64,000 nt of DNA, taken from positions 1,178,001-1,242,000 of the forward strand of contig JAKVNR010000001.1 of assembly GCA_022483245.1 (NCBI GenBank), given 5' to 3'. The position numbers were made by a program, and so were the translations under genes. Source of the DNA: Lactobacillus sp. (GTDB lineage Bacteria; Bacillota; Bacilli; Lactobacillales; Lactobacillaceae). Below the pieces are notes generated by a model that was not told the origin of the DNA, searched no databases, and was given only the letters and a program-made list of their open reading frames with translations. Below are positions 45,079 through 52,709 of this stretch, piece after piece (position 1 is the first letter of the stretch; every line of letters begins with the position of its first letter).

Positions 45079-45300
45079 CTATTCCCGATAATCCGCAACC
45101 ATCTCTAGCCACTGTTTAATTTCCGAAGCATAAAAGTATTTTCTTCCGCCAGGATACAAGGCATGGACTGGCATCTTGTCTAATTTAAACTTCTTAGCCT
45201 TCTTCGATGAATATTTCAAACAACGCCACAAAGTTGTAGTTCCAATACCTAGTGATGATGCTAATTGTTTCTTATTCAATCCTCTTTCTTGGGTTTCCAC
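45079..45300 (-). CDS. Small HTH protein, excisionase-like
   Basis: 73 residues with a MerR-type helix-turn-helix (NKKQLASSLGIGTTTLWRCL) and the C-terminal RKYFYASEIKQWLE, common in excisionases next to tyrosine integrases. Directly precedes int in the transcription direction and overlaps the upstream gene by 25 bases. Function in excision is inferred from position. Confidence 0.75.
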   Translation of the reverse strand: METQERGLNKKQLASSLGIGTTTLWRCLKYSSKKAKKFKLDKMPVHALYPGGRKYFYASEIKQWLEMVADYRE

Positions 45301-45752
45301 CCCGTCACCTTCTTTTTAAATCCATCGCGTTTAACCAAGTCCTTACTTAGTAAATTTAAAATGCTAGTTAACTGTTCCAATTTCATGTTTTTAAACATAG
45401 TATTTCGTTGATTAATAGACGTTTGCAATGCTTTAGATGGATGATAATGTCCTGGCTTAGAATTATCGGTCACAAACCAAGATATAAATTCAAAGAATAT
45501 TTCTAATCCCTGATCACCCCAGATATATTTGACCAAATACAATATTCCAGCCGCACCATTCAAAATAAACCACGCAAGTTTGTTCACAATCCAACTATCA
45601 ATCAGTGCAGTATCATCATTTCGAACTATATGTTTCACGTGGAACAGAGTCAGCCATTCATTTGCTAAATTAAAGCCCTCATACTGGCAAAGCATCATTC
45701 TTAACGGCTTCCACTCTGTACTCCAAACATGATCATTTTTTCTTTTCGTCAT
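45276..45752 (-). CDS. Element-encoded hypothetical protein
   Basis: 158 residues, not recognised. It contains an aromatic/hydrophobic middle section (WFILNGAAGILYLVKYIWGD) and a basic C-terminus (KKKVTGWKPKKED). Its start overlaps the Rep-like gene's end by 20 bases, indicating translational coupling in the element's core operon. An exact parS sequence is embedded in its codons (residues LFHVKH). Confidence 0.68.
   Translation of the reverse strand: MTKRKNDHVWSTEWKPLRMMLCQYEGFNLANEWLTLFHVKHIVRNDDTALIDSWIVNKLAWFILNGAAGILYLVKYIWGDQGLEIFFEFISWFVTDNSKPGHYHPSKALQTSINQRNTMFKNMKLEQLTSILNLLSKDLVKRDGFKKKVTGWKPKKED
45631..45646. promoter_or_regulatory. Exact parS 16-mer inside the element
   Basis: TGTTTCACGTGGAACA is the reverse complement of TGTTCCACGTGAAACA, one of the canonical ParB/Spo0J binding sites. 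It lies within an element-encoded hypothetical gene. A chance exact match in a 64-kb window is improbable (15 fixed bases). Confidence 0.8.
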
Positions 45753-46536
45753 CGTTAGTTACCAAAATCCAGTGATTAGTTATGCAGCTGACTAAGTATG
45801 GGTAGAATCTTGGTGCAGCTACTAAATACGTGATTTCCTCACCTATTTTTTGTGCTGTTCGGTGTTTAAATTCCGCCTCAATTCTTATCCAATCGATTAC
45901 ACGCTGAGCTTGAAAGTAATAACTGTTATGTTTGTTCAATGCTTCTTTTCTTTTATTGTATAGACGTAAAAAACTATCTGACCTGCGACTACCAACGTAA
46001 ATAGTGTCAACTTTACCTGAATCACCGAAAGTAGTAATTCGGTCTAACTCAATTTTTCTTTTTGTCTTGCCATTTACAAACTCATATATACCCTGATTTA
46101 GTTTGCCGTCAATTGCATGAATAGAATAGCCATAATTGATTAAATCAGCCGCAATATCAATCCTGGAAATATGCCCGCGAAAATGTAAATAGACTTCTTG
46201 AATTATCTTTTGCCAATCAATATGTATTCCGCAGTTTCGAGCAAGCTCTTCGTATAATTTTTTACCACTTCCGTAAAAGATTACCATGACGCCCATTTGC
46301 GGCTGTTCAGCAGACCACATAATCAATACATTTTCAGTTTCGGTGCCGTACTTCAATGATTTAGTATAGCCATTTAGACCATATTCAAGTTCTTGACCTG
46401 CACCAAGAATCTTCTCAAAGGAAAAGAATTTAATAACTTTTAAAGCAACTTTTTTGCCTGTTTCTATACCATTCCCATGATTAACCGGGAAATTGAAACT
46501 AATCTGGTCGATACTAATATTGTTTATTTTTTTCAT
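45733..46536 (-). CDS. Replication initiator / MobT-like relaxase (Rep_trans family)
   Basis: 267 residues from the ATG at 46536 (MKKINNISIDQISFNFP). Typical blocks: HISRIDIAADL, DTIYVGSRRSDSFLRLYNKRKEA and IRIEAEFK. These match the Rep_trans group that includes pT181 Rep and the relaxases of Tn916-like and small mobilizable elements. It would nick at the nearby hairpin region to start rolling-circle replication or transfer. Overlaps the next gene; the preceding gene is the FtsK-like coupling protein. A start upstream at an earlier ATG lacks a ribosome-binding site. Confidence 0.85.
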   Translation of the reverse strand: MKKINNISIDQISFNFPVNHGNGIETGKKVALKVIKFFSFEKILGAGQELEYGLNGYTKSLKYGTETENVLIMWSAEQPQMGVMVIFYGSGKKLYEELARNCGIHIDWQKIIQEVYLHFRGHISRIDIAADLINYGYSIHAIDGKLNQGIYEFVNGKTKRKIELDRITTFGDSGKVDTIYVGSRRSDSFLRLYNKRKEALNKHNSYYFQAQRVIDWIRIEAEFKHRTAQKIGEEITYLVAAPRFYPYLVSCITNHWILVTNDDEKKK

Positions 46537-46548
46537 GCTACCCCGCTC

Positions 46549-46620
46549 AACAGGCATATTATTATGCGCCTGTTTAGGCCGCACGTTCCACTTGACCAGA
46601 CATCCGTCTGGTCAGCGGCC
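46549..46620. promoter_or_regulatory. Candidate oriT / double-strand origin hairpins
   Basis: Hairpin A pairs AACAGGC (46549-46555) with GCCTGTT (46568-46574). Hairpin B pairs TGACCAGAC with GTCTGGTCA around ATCC (46593-46614), and is extended by an outer GGCCGC/GCGGCC pair. The region lies in the only long gap between the coupling-protein and Rep-like genes, the usual place for the nick site in this element class. Confidence 0.62.
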
Positions 46621-46627
46621 ATACCAT

Positions 46628-47425
46628 CTAAAATGGCCAATAATCTTCATGTGCAAACTTTCTAGAATGATTCCGTTCATCTAATAGGCGAGCTACCATG
46701 GGGACATCTACTTCACTCAAATTTGGCGCAACAAATTGTTGTGGAAGATTATTACTAAAACTATCACTGTAAATCAGACCATGCCCAGGTATATTAGGAA
46801 CTACTGGAATTTGATCTAAATCACACTGTGGAAATGCAAGCCTTAAACTGACAGAATCAAGGTTCTCCATCGCAATCCTGGTTGCAAATTCTGCACTAAC
46901 GTTTACATCTAACACGTTCGAATTTAAACGCTGTGAACACAACACAGTAAAAATTCCTCCCATTTGTCGGGATTTGAATACCAGCTGTTTCATATAGTTA
47001 TCAATTTCATTTACCGTGGATTTGTCGGCTTCAGCAATAGTGGCCGAATATTCGTCCAGAATTAAAACAACCGGACGTAATCGAAAATCAACCCAATCCT
47101 TTCCCCAGGCATTATGCTTCTCATAGCGTTGATTCATCAGGCTATTTAATTTCCTTAGTAAACCTGCTACTTGTGCAGGGGTAGCAGCTGATCTTGGCAC
47201 ACTTTTTTCATCCAGCTCCGATCGACTTAGCATCTTACCAAGTTGAAAAAAATCACTTCTTTTCGTGTCGGCAAAAACTGGGAATGCTCCCAGCTTCATA
47301 GCAATCAACATAATATATGACGCTAGCATTGATTTCCCACTTCCAGGACGACCAACTACTTCGCATCCAGATTGTCCTCGGAGATTAATAGTAATGTCAT
47401 CAGCAATTGGAAATGAAGTCATCAT
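46628..47425 (-). CDS. FtsK/SpoIIIE-type coupling ATPase, C-terminal part
   Basis: 265 residues holding the ATPase core. Walker A is GRPGSGKSMLASY (about residue 25), Walker B VVLILDEYSA and the later QMGGIFTVLCSQR belongs to the FtsK arginine-finger/sensor region. This corresponds to the motor domain of TcpA-like coupling proteins of Gram-positive ICEs. It lacks the membrane anchor, which is supplied by the preceding overlapping gene. The two may be one gene split by a frameshift. Confidence 0.83.
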   Translation of the reverse strand: MMTSFPIADDITINLRGQSGCEVVGRPGSGKSMLASYIMLIAMKLGAFPVFADTKRSDFFQLGKMLSRSELDEKSVPRSAATPAQVAGLLRKLNSLMNQRYEKHNAWGKDWVDFRLRPVVLILDEYSATIAEADKSTVNEIDNYMKQLVFKSRQMGGIFTVLCSQRLNSNVLDVNVSAEFATRIAMENLDSVSLRLAFPQCDLDQIPVVPNIPGHGLIYSDSFSNNLPQQFVAPNLSEVDVPMVARLLDERNHSRKFAHEDYWPF

Positions 47426-47936
47426 TGTTTAATTTTTTCCCGCCTACACTTAGCTTTTTTAAAGTGAATACCAATGGGTATTTACTTCGTACTCCTACAC
47501 TCCACTCTGGCAACTCTCTTTGCAAAGTTGATAAGAGATCTGCATCAGCATTTGGACATCCATCTGCGTGAAATTCCAACTCAAAACCACCGCTAAAGCC
47601 TCGGTATATATCGAAAGATGGAGCAAATTCACGCCGGTAATAACCAAATATCGTTCGATATGACGGTCTGCTAAGTGTGATCATTTGAAGAGACTGTGCG
47701 GAATATGATAATGCTTGAATTAACCATCCCCATTTAAGTTTCCTAATCAACTCGTAGCCTGCAAGCACAATACTTGGCAGTAACGATAACGTTACCCAAT
47801 CGACCACAGATCCGGAAGCAATCATGCTAAGTAGAACAAACAATATAACCCACCAGAATTGAATCAATCCAAACAATACTGGACTAATGCCCCATGGTTT
47901 GCGTAAATCCAATGTGAAGAGATACTGCCTACCCAT
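47400..47936 (-). CDS. FtsK/TcpA-like coupling protein, N-terminal membrane part
   Basis: 178 residues. Two membrane helices (FGLIQFWWVILFVLLSMIA and LSLLPSIVLAGYELI) are followed by a soluble stretch. Its end, KKLNNDDFIS, reads straight into the other frame (IADDITINLRGQ) that begins the ATPase gene. In Tn916-like proteins the two parts are one chain of about 450 residues; together here they give about 437. A one-base insertion near 47405-47415 would explain the split. Confidence 0.7.
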   Translation of the reverse strand: MGRQYLFTLDLRKPWGISPVLFGLIQFWWVILFVLLSMIASGSVVDWVTLSLLPSIVLAGYELIRKLKWGWLIQALSYSAQSLQMITLSRPSYRTIFGYYRREFAPSFDIYRGFSGGFELEFHADGCPNADADLLSTLQRELPEWSVGVRSKYPLVFTLKKLSVGGKKLNNDDFISNC

Positions 47937-48429
47937 TGATTATTCCCGCCGCATTATCAACACGTTGCACACCTGTGGCTAGTAAACTTTCCCCACCGTT
48001 AAAATGATAATAAGAGAGATTATTGAACGATAGGATGATAGGCTTATGTTCGCCAAACATAATTTCATCTAATTCCTTGTCTGAAATAATAGGTTTGGAA
48101 TCTTTAATTTTGATATGTAGTTCAGTCCCCCGATCTATCCAAACACTCTTGCTAACAATGCGAACGCTATAGATTGTGGCATGGGTAATTTGATCAGGAT
48201 TAGAATAATTCGGTTTTTCCTCGTATCTAGCGTCCACTAACGCAAAATAATTACCAATAGCTTTGGGTAACTGCCTATCTAGCATTGCTTGAATAGGAGC
48301 TGTTTTGCTTAATCGCACCTCGGCAAATGTGGATCCTGAACCGGAAACAGAGTTTGAACTATTAAATTGTTCAAATTCTTTAAATTTTTGAACTGCGCTT
48401 TTGGCATTTTTCATTTTTTCATCTGGCAT
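47929..48429 (-). CDS. Element core hypothetical (ICE Orf23-like position)
   Basis: 166 residues from MPDEKMKNAKSAVQKFKEF, with AAAGGA 8 bases upstream. No transmembrane segment. It is the first gene of the core operon and overlaps the next by 8 bases. Family not recognised; position matches small conserved proteins upstream of the coupling protein in Tn916-like elements. Confidence 0.65.
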   Translation of the reverse strand: MPDEKMKNAKSAVQKFKEFEQFNSSNSVSGSGSTFAEVRLSKTAPIQAMLDRQLPKAIGNYFALVDARYEEKPNYSNPDQITHATIYSVRIVSKSVWIDRGTELHIKIKDSKPIISDKELDEIMFGEHKPIILSFNNLSYYHFNGGESLLATGVQRVDNAAGIING

Positions 48430-48607
48430 CGATGTTTTCCTTTCTTTTTTCAAATGGTAATTAATTCAAATCGGTTCGAACTGATTTACATTTACTTTAT
48501 TCTGTTTAAATAGTTTTAAAAATCACCAAAAAAAGGAACCAATTTGGTCCTTTTTTTCGCAACTATTCTTAAATTTTTTCTATTTTTAGCATTCCCCTTA
48601 CTTTATT

Positions 48608-49312
48608 TTGTCTCCTATATTCTTGGAATACCGGCAATTAAAAAAGAAGGGAGAAAGACGGGCCCGTTTTGCAAAATTAATGCAAAACAAAGCAAAAAAT
48701 GGTTTAGCCATGTTAATAAAAAATAGTTCGTTTTCGTATGCTCAAGTAGGTAAAAGCATAGCAACGGAAGCTAACTGGCTTAATAATGACTATTATTACT
48801 GCAAAGATCGCATTAGTAAATTAGTACATGGCACTAATCCAACATGCGAAGAGAAAAAAGCACTTGCAAAATTGTTTTTTCACGATGCTGACAGATGGAG
48901 AGATCTTTACTTCTACAATGATGCAAGCACATACTTATTTATGTGCAGTGTCTTCTTTGATGAAATTTCTAAGCAAACATATAATTATTCGCAATTAAAG
49001 AAGCTAGCAGATAACTATTCAAAAATTTCTGCAAGACAAAATATTTCTAACCCAAAAATGCCAGTGAAAAAATTGGTAGAGCGCATGTTTATCATTCTGT
49101 ATTTTAGAGCGGATGATGAAGTTCGGATAGGAATTCGAAAAAAGCGCAGAAACATCCCAAATTACGCTCGAGAATGGTTCAACGAAATCAAGCCCAATTC
49201 GCCTCTTGTAAAAGAGTTGACACCAAAACTAAGAGAGGCGCTTTCTTTAAATCATGCGAACAGAAAAAAGTTAAAACAGATTATGTTCTGCCAACTCATA
49301 TCCGCACTGTGA
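48608..49312 (+). CDS. Putative HTH regulator of the element (start uncertain)
   Basis: Up to 234 residues from a TTG at 48608; in-frame ATGs at 48680 and 48710 are alternative starts, and no strong ribosome-binding site decides among them. A region near the N-terminus (SYAQVGKSIATEANWLNND...) resembles an XRE-type helix-turn-helix. The rest is unrecognised and rich in Lys and Arg. It is divergent from the core operon, so could control it. Confidence 0.6.
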   Translation: MSPIFLEYRQLKKKGERRARFAKLMQNKAKNGLAMLIKNSSFSYAQVGKSIATEANWLNNDYYYCKDRISKLVHGTNPTCEEKKALAKLFFHDADRWRDLYFYNDASTYLFMCSVFFDEISKQTYNYSQLKKLADNYSKISARQNISNPKMPVKKLVERMFIILYFRADDEVRIGIRKKRRNIPNYAREWFNEIKPNSPLVKELTPKLREALSLNHANRKKLKQIMFCQLISAL

Positions 49313-49431
49313 CACAAAATCAAAAACGCCGATTACAGATGTAAGTCTGCACCGGCCTCTTTTTGACATGCTTTAGAATTTATCACTGTCACGACATTAT
49401 TACTAACTAGTCTAAAAAACTAATCAAAGCA

Positions 49432-49475
49432 AAACCTGAAGTAAATTCTCCTATGAATCTACTTCAGGTTTTTTC
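49432..49475. terminator. Terminator between the HTH gene and the restriction-modification operon
   Basis: AAACCTGAAGTA pairs with TACTTCAGGTTT, with a loop of about 16 bases and a T run on the plus strand. It lies between two convergent genes. A second weaker stem (GCCG...CGGC) lies at about 49334-49368. Confidence 0.8.
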
Positions 49476-49481
49476 TTAAAA

Positions 49482-50159
49482 TTATTCAACTAACTGTTTA
49501 TATACGTCTTCCCATTTCACTATGGTGTAATGTCTATCCGGCTCTTTAGCAGGCTGCTCATCCGGATCAGCAAATAGATCTATTTCTTCATATTGCTTGT
49601 TAACTGTACCAGTTGAGTCTCCACCTTCAATAATAGATTCAAAAGTATACTCTGTACGCTGTACCTTACTTTTACCAATAGGTTTCCATTCGCTAAAAAC
49701 AATTGGTGCCCCAGTACTAGTTTTATGTGTTAAAGTATCGCCTTGCGCCATATTAGCAGAGATGATTACTTGCGCACTACACAATATTTTTCGGCTTTGT
49801 TCTTTAGGCTTAAATGTCTGGAAATATATCTGTTGAAAAGTACTATTCATATTCATAACTAACATTTCAACATTATCTTCCATTATTTCTATGCCATATA
49901 AGGTAGATAAGGCTTGCAAAAATTTATTTTGTAGGTCTTTTTTGCCATTGGCTTGTGACTTTGCATAAATCAATTTGCGCTTAAGTAGCTCAACCAGAAA
50001 TGCACCTTCGCCTGCTGATGGTTCAAGAAAAGTAGCAGTCAATGAATTTACTTTTGCTGCAATCTCTGGCTGATCTAACATGAAGTCTACTGTCTTTTGA
50101 GGAGTAAAAACTTCGCCTATATTTTTTACACGATCAGCAGATTTAATTATTTTTTCCAA
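49482..50159 (-). CDS. Small N6-adenine methyltransferase subunit with SAM-binding motif only
   Basis: 225 residues from a TTG at 50159, four bases after the DUF2971 stop. Opens with VKNIGEVFTPQKTVDFMLDQ, followed by methyltransferase motif I FLEPSAGEGAF (about residues 45-55). Unlike normal adenine methyltransferases it has no NPPY motif. The last third (DLFADPDEQPAKEPDRHY) is unlike a target-recognition domain. The adjacent large protein has NPPY but lacks motif I, suggesting the two form one enzyme. Basis: motifs seen; joint function inferred. Confidence 0.78.
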   Translation of the reverse strand: MEKIIKSADRVKNIGEVFTPQKTVDFMLDQPEIAAKVNSLTATFLEPSAGEGAFLVELLKRKLIYAKSQANGKKDLQNKFLQALSTLYGIEIMEDNVEMLVMNMNSTFQQIYFQTFKPKEQSRKILCSAQVIISANMAQGDTLTHKTSTGAPIVFSEWKPIGKSKVQRTEYTFESIIEGGDSTGTVNKQYEEIDLFADPDEQPAKEPDRHYTIVKWEDVYKQLVE

Positions 50160-50162
50160 CAG

Positions 50163-50966
50163 TTATTCCCATACAAGTTTGCTATTTATTACTCTAGAAT
50201 TTGGATAATCATTCTTTACTATATTTCTAATTTCATTTTCCTTATTCGAATCCACTTTACTACCAATTATTATTTCTAACCCATCTAAGTTTATCGGTAT
50301 ATCTAAGTAATCTACAGGGCAAGGAGAAGAAATTTTACGCAGTATTGCCTTTAATATCATTGCCTGAAAATCTAATTCATTCATCGGATGATGTAAATCC
50401 AGAAGTGTAGGTCTTAACCGATATCTATATTCACTTTGGTAGGACCATTTATTATTCTTATACTTTCCTAAATTACCATTAAAATACCGTAATTCTTTCT
50501 CATCCTGTGAGGTCACTACAGGATATAGCAAGTTGTCATCATCTGAATATTTTATCTTCAATTCTTCAACGCACGTTGGTTCAAATAAAAAATTATTTTC
50601 ATTTATATATTTTTCTATTCCACCTGTATAGCAAAGTTCATCGATGTTATCTATAGAACTGAAAAAACTGTCATTTCCAATGAACATATTCCCGAAATTT
50701 GTATAAAACGGATAATTGGGTAAAGATAGGCAAACTCCGGCTCCTTCCACTCCATATTTATAAAACATGTTTCTGTTATCTCGAAGGTCAGTCCAACTAG
50801 AAGTAAAGACCCATCTTCCAGCATTATATGAATCTCTAGATTTTGCTTCCTCAGGATCATCCATAGCGGTTAAATTATTGAATCGTAACGTTTGATTTTC
50901 CAATATTTTAAATAAGGTTTCAACACTAGTGTAATGATACAACCTTATCATCTTTGAATAATACAT
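50163..50966 (-). CDS. DUF2971 domain protein
   Basis: 267 residues from the ATG at 50966, with GAGG 6 bases upstream. The N-terminal LYHYTSVETLFKILENQTLRF and the following MDDPEEAK block are the DUF2971 signature; YRYRLRP occurs in the middle. The family is common in bacterial defence neighbourhoods but its activity is not established. It sits between the two halves of the methylation/restriction system and is probably co-transcribed. Confidence 0.73.
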   Translation of the reverse strand: MYYSKMIRLYHYTSVETLFKILENQTLRFNNLTAMDDPEEAKSRDSYNAGRWVFTSSWTDLRDNRNMFYKYGVEGAGVCLSLPNYPFYTNFGNMFIGNDSFFSSIDNIDELCYTGGIEKYINENNFLFEPTCVEELKIKYSDDDNLLYPVVTSQDEKELRYFNGNLGKYKNNKWSYQSEYRYRLRPTLLDLHHPMNELDFQAMILKAILRKISSPCPVDYLDIPINLDGLEIIIGSKVDSNKENEIRNIVKNDYPNSRVINSKLVWE

Positions 50967-51012
50967 AATAAACCTCAAAAATCCCCAAATACTGTCTAAC
51001 TACTCAATTTTG

Positions 51013-51344
51013 CTATTGCATAGTCTGAACTTTTGATTCAATAAAGTTAATCTCATCTGCTGAAAGATTGTATTTCTTATATAATTGCTGATCGATGTCA
51101 GAAATGCTCTTTGACCAGTCAATGTCAGAATCCGAAGTAAAGGCTTGCATTGGAATAAGTTTCCAAGTCATTACAGAATTGTGTTGCGTAATTTTTAAAA
51201 TTCCTAGTAATACACGAACAAATTTAGTTTTAATATATTTCTCTGCAGCTAAGGCCTCTGATTTTGTATCAAAAGCACCGATACTCATAAAAGTTTCTGT
51301 TGAAGCAACTGCTGGTCCACAAACTATAGGTTTACCAATTTCTC
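51013..51344 (-). pseudogene. C-terminal end of the restriction-modification protein, cut off by IS256
   Basis: The reading frame downstream of the insertion encodes EIGKPIVCGPAV, ETFMSIGAFDTKSEALAAEK and TSDSDIDWSKSISDIDQQLYKK, ending at 51013. It continues in frame from the large protein when the IS element and one target copy are removed (GEIG | KPIV). This tail is typical of the end of helicase-fused Eco57I-like methylases. Its fragment has an internal ATG but no likely independent function. Confidence 0.83.
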
Positions 51345-52709
51345 GACACTGTCAATTCTTTTGTGTAAATAAATCTTTCCGATAGGTTGATTCTTTAATT
51401 ATGTTTTAATCGAAGTATGATTCCAACGTGTCTGTCACCTGACCAAAGCCTTTATGAGTCCGATTGGCATTCCGGTCGTTGTAGCCGATAGCCTGTACAC
51501 CTAAGAAGTTGTCTAGGGACTCTTCAGTTGGAAATTCTGACTTTGGCTTTGTCTTGCGTTTGATCATGTTGTTTATCGACTCGATCATGTTCGTTGAGTA
51601 GATCGAGGGCCGAATCTGCTTAGGGTACTGGTAAAAGACCAGCAGGTCTTCCTCAATCTTCTGCAGATTCTTGATCATGCTTGAGTATTTTGAGTCGTAT
51701 TTGTCATAGAAAGCGTGGAGAACCGTTTCTGCCTCTTTTAAGCTAGATTGCTTATGAACTTGCTTGAAGTCGTCCAGAGCCTCTTTATGATCGCTTACAC
51801 GGACTTTTCCCTTGATATTTCGCATGACATGAACTAGGCAACGTTGGAATTTAGATTTTGGGTAATACTGCTTTAGCATGTCTTTAATGCCTACAAACCC
51901 ATCTGATAGGAATAGCTCAACCTGCTCAAGGCCGCGTTCCTTGAAGTTGGAAATCATTTCACCCCAAATTTCGATATTCTCCACCGGGGCAATACGATAA
52001 TCAATGATCTCCTTATGGCCATTAGGCTTAATCCCAACAGCCACATAGACTGCCTCACGCTGGTACGTATCTCTACGCAGAGGAATGTAAGTGGCGTCGA
52101 GATACACGCAGAAGAACTTGTCGCTCAGCTGACGTTGGTGATATCTTTCGACCTGGCTGGCAACCTGCTTAGAGATGTTGGAGACAGTGCCAGCTGAGTA
52201 ATAGCTGCCATACATTTTCTCAATCAAATCAGAGATCTCCCGGGTCGTTACGCCATGCGAATAGAGCTGAATCACGGTTGCTTCTAGCGTATCAGTGTGT
52301 TGGCCGTATGCTGGGAGAGTATGTTGGTGAAACTCACCTTTTCTGTCCCGAGGAACTTGAACTCTGATCGGTCCGAATTGAGTTTTAACTTGTCTAAAAT
52401 AGCTACCGTTTCTAGAGTTTCCAGAGTTCCAACCCTCTCGAGCATAGGGATCATAACCAAGAAAGGCAGTCAATTCGCTTTCTAGGAGTTGATCGAGTCC
52501 TTCTTCAAGCTGAGTACGCATGAATTCATCGAATTTCTCTTTGTTCAATAGCGCATTGAGGCATTCTTTGTTAAAATCAGTCATAGGGGATTCCCTTTCG
52601 TATTGATAGTATTCAAATCAATTATACGGAAAGGGAGTCCCTTTTTTATACCCAATTGGAATTTAGTTTAAGGAACTGTTCATCCTTACACATAAAATTA
52701 TACAGTTCC
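51345..52709 (-). mobile_element. IS256-family insertion sequence, 1365 bp, with 8-bp target duplication
   Basis: The element is bounded by AATTTCTC at 51337-51344 and 52710-52717. Its ends are imperfect inverted repeats (GACACTGTC-AATT... at the left; ...AATTATACAGTTCC at the right, read in the plus strand). One transposase gene fills most of it. Size and duplication length suit IS256. It interrupts the restriction-modification gene. Confidence 0.88.
51406..52584 (-). CDS. IS256-family transposase
   Basis: 392 residues. The mutator-type DDE residues fit CVYLDATYIPLRR, FLSDGFVGIKDM and IYSTNMIESINNMIKRKTK. The C-terminal signature and overall length are typical of Lactobacillus IS256 members. 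Full length with no stops, so the copy could be active. AAGGGA precedes the ATG at 52584. Confidence 0.95.
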   Translation of the reverse strand: MTDFNKECLNALLNKEKFDEFMRTQLEEGLDQLLESELTAFLGYDPYAREGWNSGNSRNGSYFRQVKTQFGPIRVQVPRDRKGEFHQHTLPAYGQHTDTLEATVIQLYSHGVTTREISDLIEKMYGSYYSAGTVSNISKQVASQVERYHQRQLSDKFFCVYLDATYIPLRRDTYQREAVYVAVGIKPNGHKEIIDYRIAPVENIEIWGEMISNFKERGLEQVELFLSDGFVGIKDMLKQYYPKSKFQRCLVHVMRNIKGKVRVSDHKEALDDFKQVHKQSSLKEAETVLHAFYDKYDSKYSSMIKNLQKIEEDLLVFYQYPKQIRPSIYSTNMIESINNMIKRKTKPKSEFPTEESLDNFLGVQAIGYNDRNANRTHKGFGQVTDTLESYFD

